This document shows, piece by piece, positions 44,058 to 53,941 of a DNA stretch of 64,000 nt. The stretch comes from Thinopyrum elongatum (lineage: Eukaryota; Streptophyta; Magnoliopsida; Poales; Poaceae). The notes under the pieces are model-generated. The model worked only from the letters and a program-made list of their open reading frames with translations. It had not been told where the DNA came from and ran no database searches. The stretch covers positions 215,880,526-215,944,525 of the forward strand of contig CM022301.1 of assembly GCA_011799875.1 (NCBI GenBank), in the 5' to 3' direction. Position 1 is the stretch's first letter, and each line of letters starts with the position of its first letter. The translations under genes were made by a program, and so were the position numbers.

Positions 44058-45419
44058 CTAAGATTGATCCCCTATACTTGTGGGTCATCAAGCGATTGGT
44101 GTGACATGTGTGTTCAACCGAGCATAGATAGTTTACAACTGTGATGGCAGGAGATGACACATGATGCTAATGAGAGGGAAACTAGGGGTTTAGACCAGAA
44201 GCTGACGGTGATTGTGCCAATGGAGTCTTACAGGCTTCAGGAAGTTTGGCGGCAATGAATTCTAGCGGCAGAGAGACGTTGCCATAGGGGGACTAGAGGA
44301 AGAAGGCATATTTGTAGTCGTTCTCGGCTTGATCTAGTAGGCGTGGAAGAAAAGGAAGATGTGGTGCAGGCGTTAGGCTCGTCCATGCGGGTTGGGTGGA
44401 TGTTGATCATGGTAGTGCCATGACCGTGCTCTTTGGTGGCTCTTAGTTTTCAGGAAAAGGAAGAAAGGTAAGGAAAACGACATACTTGAGGCGGCCGATA
44501 TCGTAGGAAAGGTAGAGCTAGGGTTTTGGGGCTCATGCAAGGCTTTATGGAGTCTGAGGGTGCGGGGCAGGTGGGAAGCATGTGGCTGATGTTGGTGTTG
44601 CTCTCTCTTGGAGAGAGGAAGAAGACAACAAAACATGGCAAAAGGAGGACGACTGGGCTGTGGGTACTTGGTGGGATGCGGCTCGTTCATCTAGGTCCTA
44701 CACGAGCCAAATGGGTCGGTTGTACATTACTAATTTGGTTTTTCCATTTTTCCAAATAGAAAATAGAAAAGGGAAAGGAAGGAATTTATTTGGAGGGCCA
44801 AATAATTTCTAGAGGAGTTGACAATTTTATGTTGGGCTCTCTGACATATTTCGGAGCTCCACTAAAATTTCCTAAAGGTTTCACAAAGTTTCAAGAAGGA
44901 TTTGAATTTTAAAGAGAAGAAAGGCATGTAGGTGGTTTGAACTAGGGCTAGGATATGACAGATCCTACCCCCCCCCCCCCCAAAAGTATGATAGCTCCAT
45001 TATTAGATAAGAACACCATATGCAAAGTCTGGGAGTGGGTCTTGCATGTTAAGACCAAAAAGGAACAAGGTGGTTTAAAACCCAAATAATAATAATTGCA
45101 ATATGTATTTAGGCCTTGCAATAATAAAAATGTTGGTGTGATAAATATGCTCATGTCAAGTTAATGCAACACAATGATAGCATGATTCATGATGATGGTG
45201 AAAAACAAAATAACATGCAAAGTTGGTTAGGGTATTACTCTGGGCTGCTATGGCCGGAAGATCGGCTATGACAAGCGTCTTAATGTTGTAGTTCAACTCC
45301 TTGAACAAACCCATCAGATCATACTTGGTAAGCGTCCGACAGGCGACCAACCTTCTGTTGACGAGTTTCTATGAACGATGATGCCAGAGCGAGGTGGTAA
45401 GGAAACTATTGACTCTGAA
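44058..45419. other. Unassigned repeat DNA right of element C
   Basis: I find no convincing gene. The first 33 bases (a sequence containing GATCCCCTATACTTGTGGGT) look like a scrap of a Gypsy LTR. From about 44700 to 44990 the sequence resembles the 3' part of an LTR with a 'GGATATGACAGATCCTACC' junction before a C-run (44969-44983), a phrase common near Gypsy LTR borders in Triticeae. A short minus-strand frame at 45350-45230 (TLTKYDLMGLFKELNYNIKT) looks protein-like but I cannot place it. Confidence 0.35.
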
Positions 45420-46841
45420 TGTTTGGATCTACAGTAGGGTGCGTCGACTGCAAATTAAAAATTCCTACCCGCAGAACATCCAGGAACATGCTACGAGAGA
45501 TGGATCACATGTCGTTACCACTAGACGCGCAGTGCCGTGCAGCGGAAGAAGAGTTGGGGCAGCGCGTCTCCGGAGTCGTCTCCTCCTTGTCGATCTCCCA
45601 TGTAGCTGATCGGATCCCTCGAACAGGTTCTCCGGAGCGGCGCAAGTGCACCGCCTCTAACGGTATCCACGCATGCAGGAGGAACACCGTGCGGCGGACT
45701 GCTAGGTCCGATCACACAGTCGGCGGCGAGTGGAGGTGGCTATTCGCAACACATTGAAGACCTAGTGACAGTGCCGAAGAGATCAACCGAATGAGTGTGC
45801 CGCACCTCCACTATATATAGGCATCCATCATGGGCTCAACACTTGGGCCCCGCAAGGACCCTAAAGCCCAAAGTCTGTTCGGCCTGGATCCAAGTCCGAG
45901 TAGAATCACATCCGACTCGTGGAGTCACGTCCAGCCTCATAGGTTCCTTCCCTTAAGTGCGCGACCCGTTAGGTTCTCGTTCACTTGGTCGCGAGTTAGA
46001 TCACATCTGGCTCCTCAAGTCGGTAGCGGCCTCTAGCAAAGTGTGCCAACTCCAAGTGTCCGATGAAGCTGGTTAGGTGAACCTGTACAACTTGTCACAC
46101 TTCTACTCCCTTTGCCACACGATATATGTTGTCGGGCTCAATTCGAGTCTGTCATCCTTGTGCTAGCCCGACCTCTTTCTTGTTCCAGTGATGCTGACCA
46201 CAAACCGGATTATCTCATAATCCATGTTCATGGCCATGCTTATCTTGGTCGGATCACACGAGGGGCCCAGAGTATATCTCTCCTGGTCGGATGGGCAAAT
46301 CCCATCTTGCTCGACCATGTCTCGCAACATGGGTCTCGACAAGCCTGAAACCTACCTTTGTAACTACCCAGTCACAGAGTAGCGTTTGGTCGGCCCAAAG
46401 TAGGTCTGTCACCATCCCGAGTACATGCGCCAGCTCAGGTCTTAGGACATAGAACATATGTTGTACTAGAGACTCAAAGATGACATATCGCTGCGTCTCA
46501 TAGTTGGGTCTGTCCGACTTGGACCTTATCTCAACTCAGATCTGACTATGTCGAATCCGACCAGATCCTTTCGAGTCCATATTATCCGGTTAGCATCCAA
46601 TGCTCCATGGCCAGTGAGACCAAGCCATCCACCGTGTCATATGCTAGTCTAGTTGGATGCGCGTCCACACTGCCCTTTCGACTAGGGACCTTTTAGGACA
46701 ATCATCATACAATGCATAGTCCCACAAACAAGTCACGTACTTGTTGATACACATCATTGATAATGTCCACGGACTATCTTTATTCATATAAACATAGGAA
46801 ATATCATCATACATGATTGCCTCTAGGGCATATCTCCAACA
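45420..46841 (-). mobile_element. Element I: Copia solo LTR
   Basis: This 1,422-bp LTR has TG...CA ends. The minus strand begins TGTTGGAGATATGCCCTAGA, the terminus shared by Maximus/Barbara- and Angela-type Copia elements. It is flanked by CTGAA (45415-45419) and TTGAA (46842-46846), a 5-bp duplication with one change. There is no primer site, gag or pol. A TATATATAG stretch lies at about 45812-45820. Confidence 0.85.
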
Positions 46842-47555
46842 TTGAATACCAAGTGTTATGTGCTATGAGGAAGGTGGATTTTGCTCGATTCTCTCTAGAT
46901 GCATATGAGGCTTGATGTTAGTTACAGGTCGCATACAAGCATAATTGTGCCAAGGAAGACATCAAGAAGGATAAAGGGGATCGAGATCCTAGATGGGAGG
47001 TAGGTAGTCGTTGTCAGTGTAGGTTTCGGCGGACCCTTTGGTAGGGTACCAAGACTAGCCAGGAAGTCTAGATGGGAAACAGGAGACGATTTACCTAGGC
47101 TCAAGCCCTCCCAGTGGAGGTAAAATCCTACTCCTGCTCGTGTTTATATTGATTGGATGGGGTACAATGAGTACAGGGTAGATCACAATGATTGTAGGTA
47201 TACCAAAGGTTTTTGATTGTCTCTCTATCGACTAGCCCTCCCCCGTCTTATTAAGGATTTCGATGCTAGGGTTTACAGGGATCCTAGTCGACATCTAAGG
47301 CGGTGGAGGAGTCCCCCTCGATGTTAGTTTCCTTGGTTTGTTCTCCAAGTACTCCGGGTCCTTCCTTTGATAGGGCCCATAGGCCAGGATGATAGCCCAG
47401 GGCGCGTACCAACCTTGGGGGGGCTGGGGACGGCCTAATGGACTGACGTCCAATGACTCAAGGCACCCCTAACCCGTAACACCGTCAGCCACCAAGCCGT
47501 TATCGTGATTGATCTTGGATGCTTCTCCTCTCGGATCTACTTACGTGACGACGGC
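46842..47555 (-). repeat. Unassigned DNA and a Gypsy LTR piece
   Basis: 46847-47011 continues the host of solo LTR I. At 47012 a TGTCAGTGTAGGTTTCGGCG start resembles the inner (U5) end of a minus-strand Gypsy LTR, with GTTTACCTAGGCTCAAGCCC, CCAGTGGAGGTAAAATCC and a TTAATAAG-like promoter region following. I cannot find its other end or a target duplication. It is probably cut by element J at 47556. Confidence 0.45.
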
Positions 47556-48124
47556 TGTCGGGGTTACGATCCTGACAATGAATACTAGGGGTACGAATAA
47601 GAGGGGCAGAACCTAGCTATGGCGTAGGTGTAATACTCAGTGTTTAATGAGTTCAGGCCCCTCTCAGCAGAGGTAAAAGCCCTACGTATCGTGCCCTGAG
47701 TCTTGCTTTGATTTGATGGGTATGGTTACAAAGGTTGCTTGTGCCCGATCATGGAGGGGGGTGAGGCTTATATAGAGTGCGCCGCCGCCCCATGTTCTCC
47801 ACACCACCCGGGCATTAAATGACACTGAATGCATTAGTTACAGGTGTTATGAGCCTCTACTACGGTAGTTACAAGTAACGGTAGCCACGAATCTGCTTAA
47901 TAGATGACTTAGGATTCCTCGACCGTTGCAGCTCCTACACCGCCTGCTTGCCTCCTTGGTCCGAGTGGTGGTTCGTCAGCCGAGTGGCGGGTGGTCGTTC
48001 GAGTGCCGGTGAGCTGTCCGAGTGGACTCCTTGATGTATGCATCCGAATGTTGGTATGGTACCGGCCCCATGTGGGTCCCGTATGATGGGCTCTTGACCC
48101 TGCCTGTAATAGGTGACCTCATCA
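47556..48124 (-). repeat. Element J 3' LTR
   Basis: This 569-bp LTR starts TGTCGGGGTTACGATCC on the plus strand and ends GGTGACCTCATCA, so its minus strand begins TGATGAGGTCACC. A minus-strand TATATAAGCC (plus 47768-47777) is a likely TATA box. The left flank is ACGGC (47551-47555); its duplicate would lie beyond the window. Confidence 0.7.
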
Positions 48125-48847
48125 TTAGCCCCCGAATCGGTTGATGTTTCGTAGGACAGACGAGCCGATCCATCGATTAAGTCCAAGTGCCACGGGAGCA
48201 CTCAGAATACATTCCCGAGTCATGGTTCGCTGTCCTCAGGACGAAAACACAATGGATTCTGGACTACCAGTTTACCCAGATGACCGGGTGTCGTTGATCA
48301 TCGAGAAAAACCCGGTGGCATTCCTTTGTCTCTCAGAGGAGATAGACTAGGGGCCCGAGTGAAGGCATGCCATTACAACTCGAGTGGCGACGCCGGCGCA
48401 TAGTCTGACTCTCCGGAGAGACGCCACTCCTTATCCCAGGGGAACGCCAACGGAAGCCTTCTACAGGTAGGGCCAACAGAACTCGCGGAGGGGCGTCAAA
48501 CTCGTCTCTTAGCAATCTTGAAGTTGACTTCAGTCGGGTGTTTAGCATGGCCAACTGCACGGGTCCCCACGGAGGGTGGTCAGTCGGACTGACATGTGCC
48601 CTTTAGGAAAGGAATCATGGGTGATCAATCGGATTGATTCGCCCCGAAAATCACGGGATTTGAATTTGTGCGTGCGAGCGCAGAAGTGGTAACGACGTGC
48701 ATTAGTGGGGAAAGTGGGGGCGTGGCTCCTCAATTTTCGTGCATGATATCCACCACGTGTTGCGCTTGCTCTACGCGATGTTCTATCATGCGCGCCATTG
48801 ATCCGGAGATCTGCGGCGTGGGATTCAGTTCACGATTTGCTCTGTGA

Positions 48848-48855
48848 TATAAAAG
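48848..48855 (+). promoter_or_regulatory. TATA box upstream of the element J antisense gene
   Basis: TATAAAAG lies 103 bp before the ATG at 48951 on the plus strand. The 48135-48847 stretch between the LTR and this box holds no gene and is the presumed promoter region. Confidence 0.55.
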
Positions 48856-51208
48856 ATTTGGCGACCGAGGCCAGGACCTCAAATCCCCTTTCTTCTGCTC
48901 CGGCTCCTCTGCTTCCTTTCTCCACTCGAGCGCACAGAATCTCCGCAGCGATGGCGAGAGACTCCACGGCCAAGGCGGAGAGGGCGAAGAAGGCCGGGAA
49001 GGCCACCTCTTCCGACTCCAGTGCGGCGACCGGTGGTGCGGTGGGGGATTGGATCCCGTCGCACGTCTCGACCTGGTGGCTAGAGGAGCTTGTGGAGGAG
49101 GGGCTCATCCCGCATGACGGGTGGCGTCGCCCGGGCGCGGGGGAGGTCGAGCCGGCGCCATAGGAGGACGAGCGTGTCCTGCTCGTCACCCACATCGAGT
49201 GGGGCTTCTCTATGCCTCCCCACCCCTTTTTTCGAGCGTTCCTCAATTACTTCGATGCACAGCTCCATCATCTCCCCCCAATGCCATCATTTACCTCTCG
49301 GCCTTCATCTCTCTCTGTGAAAACTTCCTGGGTTGCCATCCCCACTGGGGCCTCTTCAAGCACATCTTCACCTGTTGGTCGATGACCATCAAGAAGGACT
49401 CGACGACTGGCGAGAAGACCAATGTCGCCCAGCTGTGCGGGGGCCTGGGCATCCAGGTTCGTGGGGGGAGGTCCTTCCTAAAGATGAGCTTCCCTGACTC
49501 CGTCAAGGGGTGGCAGGGAACCTGGTTCTACTGCAGGGACGTCCCCGGCGCCAGCAGTCAGTCGGGCCTTCCGCCATTCTCGTCCAAGAGAGTAAGAGCC
49601 CCTGTGTCTCTTTCCGTGGCGAAGGAGGAGAAGGCAGGCGTGGACATCTTGTCCAGTGCGTTGATCGGAGTTGTGAATGCCAGAGTGAATGGTATGGATT
49701 TGCTGGAGACTTTCTTCACTCGGCGCATCCAGCCACTGCAGGCCAGGGCCCACCCCATGTGGTTATACGAGGGACCGAGTGATCCCACCCGAGTGCACCC
49801 TGAGGAGCTCACCGACAAGGACGTGGGGGCCAAGATCAAGGCCATCACCTGTGCTCGGGACAACCCGCGAAGAGCGTGGCTGGTGCCAGCCTTCCACAAG
49901 GACTTGCCGCCCATTGAGGTAATCGTCTGTTGCTCAGTCGGCTTGTTCATATGTTGCCTCTTGTGTAACTGATTCCGATGTTGTTATGTGTTTGCCTTTC
50001 AGGACTTTCAGAGGTTGATCTCCAATATCCCGGTGGTGGACCGGTCGCCCGAGGGCGTGACGAGTGACACCAAGCAACGGTACTCGGAGGGCTCTAACGA
50101 TGATGACGAGAGCGACGACGAGGAGGAGAGCAACGACAAGGAGGAGAGCAAAGAGGAGGAGAGCTCCGAGGAGGGGGGGAGGCCGATTCCTCCCCATACT
50201 ATGAGGCTCCCAAGGAACCCCGCACGAAGGCGCAACACGATCCGAGTGGCAAAGCAGGTAGGGCTCGGCAGCCGTCTGCTTCGGGGAGGATGACTCGGAG
50301 CTCCAAGTGTGCTCGTGCCGAGGCTGAGAAGCAGCCCAAGTTACCCAAGCAGATCTCCTCTAAGCCCCGGAAGGCCGCGGTGCCTCAGATCAAGGTGGTA
50401 GTGCATGTGGCTTCGACGTGAGTGCTCTTATCAATCCTTTGCTTGTTTTTGCGTTGACTCGGTTGCTGACCAAGTGTTGTTCGATCTTCGTAGCAACGAC
50501 ACCTCGACGACCTCGGTGGACCCACACGCTCACAAGCAAGGTCCAAGTGACGCCGACGCGGCGGACGCCGCTACCTCCAAAGGTATTTTGCACCGACTGA
50601 TTAGGACAGTCAGGTTTCTTCCAATTGATTTTCGCTGATTTTCCTGGTTTGTGTATTCGTGCAGCTCCACCAGAGATTATCCAACTGGACGATGAGGAGA
50701 GGGCCGAACCACCCAACCCAGAAGCCATCAAGGAGAGGGCGTCGGGTGCCGACGTGCCGATGCGGGATGCCTCCCCTCCTCGAGTGGCTCGCATTTCCCC
50801 GGCGAAGGCTGCTGCGAGACCTATGGGGCCGAGTCCTCTGGCCCAAAGTGGCTCGGCATCTGTGACCACAGTGGTCCCGGCCGCGGGGGCTACACCAGCT
50901 CCTCCGAGCGGATCAGCGGTGGTTCCAGCTCCGAGGCCTGCCTCCGCATCTCCATCAGTCCCAGCCACCTCCTTCTTCTTGTACCTTGTCCCTGAAGATC
51001 AAGTGGGGCGAGCAAGGAGGCTCTGATCCAGGTGGGGTTGATGTGTGGCCGACTGAAGGAGGTTTATGACGCCAGCGCGGCGCTGCAGACCAACGTCCGA
51101 GTAAGTACCATTGTGAGTATAATTTCTAATTGAATTTTCTTCTTTCTCTGCGGTAGAATTTTTGTCAGTGGGTTTGCGCAGGGCACACCCACTGGGTGTT
51201 CATGATCT

Positions 51209-51640
51209 AGTGGGGGCACGCTGAGTGCACCCACTGGGTGTAGTTCCCAAGGCTCCTCTCGACTGGATTCAGTCGACAGGAGTCTTTGAACTTGTTCTTT
51301 TTTGGTCACTTTCACTTGTGATCTAGCTGGGCGTATCCGAGTGATTACATTCCAGTGGGGGCACGCTGAGTGCACCCACTGGGTGTAGTCCTCGAGGCTA
51401 CCGCTGACTGGAAGCAGTCGGTGGTAGTCTTAGAACTTGTAGTTGTTTCGCCCAGGGGCTGCTTGTCATTTTTTTAGCTCAACACGAGTCACTTTCCAGT
51501 GGGGGCACGCTGAGTGCACCCACTGGGTGTAGTCCCCGAGACTGCTATCGATTGCGGGTAATCAGTGGCTGTCTTTAGAACTGTCGCTTGGCACTCGGGG
51601 TGCTTGGCGACACTCGTATATCAGAGAGACGGTAGGTAGG
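51209..51640 (+). repeat. Three ~145-bp repeats with hairpins in intron 4 of the antisense gene
   Basis: Units begin at 51209, 51354 and 51498. Each opens with the inverted repeat GTGGGGGCAC-(5 nt)-GTGCACCCAC, then ACTGGGTGTAGT, then a second, variable stem (for example CGACTGGATTCAGTCG). The second stem changes sequence between units yet keeps its pairing ability. They lie in the 925-bp intron 51101-52025. Confidence 0.8.
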
Positions 51641-51767
51641 ATTCTTCTTCAGCGATGACTAGGAAGTTAGCCGAATGAAAGTAGATCAGAGTGTGTTGTT
51701 GTCCTCTATTTTCTTCATTGCTGACTCAGAAGTTAGCCGAATGAAAGTAGATCAGAGGACACTCGAG

Positions 51768-51980
51768 GATCTGGTATTGATCGAGCTTGTTCCTCCCAGG
51801 GAGGGGGGTCTTGGCCCACTCAGTAGCGAGAGGGTACTTGATGATTTGGTACTGGTCTAGCTTGTTTCTCCCAGGGGGCCTGGCCGACTCGGTAGTGAGA
51901 GGGTACTTGATGATTTGGTACTGGTCTAGCTTGTTCCTTCCAGGGGGCCTGGCCGACTCGGTAGCGAGAGGATACTTTGG
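51768..51980 (+). repeat. Three 69-75-bp minisatellite units in intron 4
   Basis: Units start at 51768, 51843 and 51912 and share GATTTGGTACTGGTCTAGCT, CCCAGGG and GACTCGGTAG(C/T)GAGAG. Just upstream a different pair of about 68-bp units shares AGTTAGCCGAATGAAAGTAG (near 51663 and 51731). Confidence 0.8.
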
Positions 51981-53330
51981 CTCTTCTTTCACGCTTTCCG
52001 ACTGACTGTTTTTTGTATGATGCAGGCTACTTGTGAGTTGGGATCCCACTATGCTGCCCTGGAGAAGGAGGTGATATCCCTCCTCCTAGACCTAGACACG
52101 GAGAAGATAAAGAGTGCCCGACTAGAGAAAGAGAAGAAGACCCTAGGAGGTAAGACATTCCCTTTAGTAGGTAGCTGTACACTGTTCTTTCCCTTTTGAT
52201 CCGAGTCATTTCGCTCCTACAGATGTTCGTAGAGAGAACACCCAACTCGTAACGAGGCTCATGATTTCTATTTCTTTAGAAACCATGAAGCAGGCCCTGG
52301 AGAACAAGGACAAAGACCTGGCGTTGGCTCAGAAGGAGGCCAAGACCAAGACCAAGCTTGCCGACGAGAAGCTGGCTTCAGTCGGCAAACTGGAGGAGGA
52401 GATCAAGGGCCTCAACACTGCTGTCGCCGCTGCCAAAGGCGAATCTTCTGAATGGAAGAAGAAATGCAAAGGTCAAGCCGGTGCCTTTGTGCAGGAGAAG
52501 CAGATGCTGGAGGAGAAGGTCGCGCAGCTCATAGAGAAGAAGATTGCCCTAGAGTCGTACATTGAGGAGTTCTACACGGAGTTTAGCGAGAAGCTTGCTG
52601 GTAAGTTTTTTCCTGGCCGAATGGAATCCATGTGCTGCTCAGTTTTTCTCAACCATTCACTCATGGACTGCTTCCCTCCAATCAGAGCACTGCTACAACA
52701 CGAAGATGGAACTAGAGAGACTTGAGAGGGATCTGGAACCTTCTAGGTCACTTGTTGCCGACAAAGCAGCTCTCGCCATCCTATGGCTGAGAGACCGCTT
52801 GGAGAATGCCTTGGGATATATCACTCGAACGAGAGGTGCTTTGGGCCAGATCGACAAGGAGCTGCAGCCGGGCGAGGAGACTCAGATGGACCTGGAGTCA
52901 GTCATGACGCGGCTGAACGAGGTCCCTGCCCGAGTGAAAGCTTGGAAGAAGTCGGCTGCTCGAAGTGGTGCTGATGTGGCACTATCACTCGTTCATGTTC
53001 ATTGCAAGAACATGGACGAGGAGAAGCTGAAGGGCCTCCGAGTGATGAACAAGAAGAATCTCAAGTTCGAGGACTTCATGGAGACCTTCGCCGAGGCTGC
53101 CACATGCATCGCGGATGCGATCGACCTTGAAACCTTTGTCGAGCCAGCCAGCCCTCAGCCTGATGCTTAAAACACTTGGTTAAATTTGCCCCGGAATGCC
53201 GGATGGTTGCTGTAACCGCATACTCTGCCGAGCCTTGGCCTCGTTTTACTTTCGCTCGAAACATTCGGACGGATTGAATCTTTGATTTGCGCACTTCTGA
53301 GTTCTCATTTACTTCTTGCACTTTGTTTGA

Positions 53331-53779
53331 CTTAGGCGAAAGCTGGTTCACAGCTACCCCCTGAGTGTGGAGCAGATCCTCACTCAGATTGTTTTTTAAC
53401 TTAGGCGGAAACTGGTTCGCAGCTAAGCCCCGAGTGTGGAGCAGATCCTCACTCGGATTGATTTTTAACTAAGGCAAAAGCTGGTTCATAGCTAAGCTCC
53501 CGAGTGTGGAACAGATCCTCACACGGATTGTTTTTTAACTTAGGCGAAAGCTAGTTCACAGCTAAGCCCCCGAGTGTGGAGCAGATCCTCACTCGGATTG
53601 TTTCTTAACTTAGGCGAAATCCGGTTCGCAGCTAATCCCCCGAGTGTGGAGCAGATCCTCACTCGGATTGTTTTGTAACTTAGGCGAAAGCTGGTTCACA
53701 GCTAAGCCCCCAAGTGTGGAGCAGATCCTCACTCGGATTGTTTTTTAACTTAGGCGAAAACGGGTTCGCAGCTAAGCCC
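53331..53779. repeat. 70-bp tandem array, about 6.5 copies
   Basis: Each unit reads CTTAGGCGAAAGCTGGTTCA, then AGCTAAGCCCCCGAGTGTGG, then AGCAGATCCTCACTCGGATT, then a T-run and AA. Copies are about 85-95% alike by eye and lengths vary by 1-2 bp. The array lies between the end of the antisense gene (53170) and the end of pol (53942). The flanks 53171-53330 and 53780-53941 hold no gene. Confidence 0.9.
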
Positions 53780-53941
53780 TTCTCCTATCTTTCAACCACT
53801 AGGGATGTTTTAGTTTCTGAATGCAGTTATTCACCTGGGTGAGGACGCGGCCGTAGGCCAAACTAAGCGATATACGAAAAAAGCAAGACTTTATTCATCT
53901 AAGTTCATTCAGACTAACTATTACAAAGGAGGAATTTTATT

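Larger units (their letters stand above)
48951..53170 (+). pseudogene. Seven-exon antisense gene of element J (Transposase_28 type plus coiled coil)
   Basis: The ATG at 48951 (MARDSTAKAERAKKAG) begins the gene. Predicted exons, all with GT-AG borders: 48951-49918, 50003-50417, 50494-50582, 50665-51100, 52026-52149, 52223-52600, 52686-53170. Exon 1 holds the family signature (MPPHPFFRAFLNYFDAQLHH, IIYLSAFISLCENFLGCHPH, WGLFKHIFTCW, TWFYCRDVPG). Exon 2 is acidic (DDDESDDEEESNDKEESKEE). Exons 5-7 form long Lys/Glu-rich coiled coils (SARLEKEKKTLGG; KLEEEIKGLNTAVAAAKGE). The protein ends FVEPASPQPDA at 53170. Defects: TAG at 49161-49163, a lost C in the C-run near 49274, a G-run shift near 50175 and a shift near 51010. 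The cellular role of this family is unknown. The orientation is opposite to pol. D has a shorter relative. Confidence 0.8.

Noticed and set aside
48951..53170. Cellular gene flanked by repeats
   Set aside because: It lies between the polypurine tract and pol of one element, has the Transposase_28-type signature and has a relative in D at the same relative position.
53331..53779. CRISPR-like regular repeats
   Set aside because: The units are contiguous 70-bp tandem copies without unique spacers, in a plant retroelement. It is a minisatellite array.
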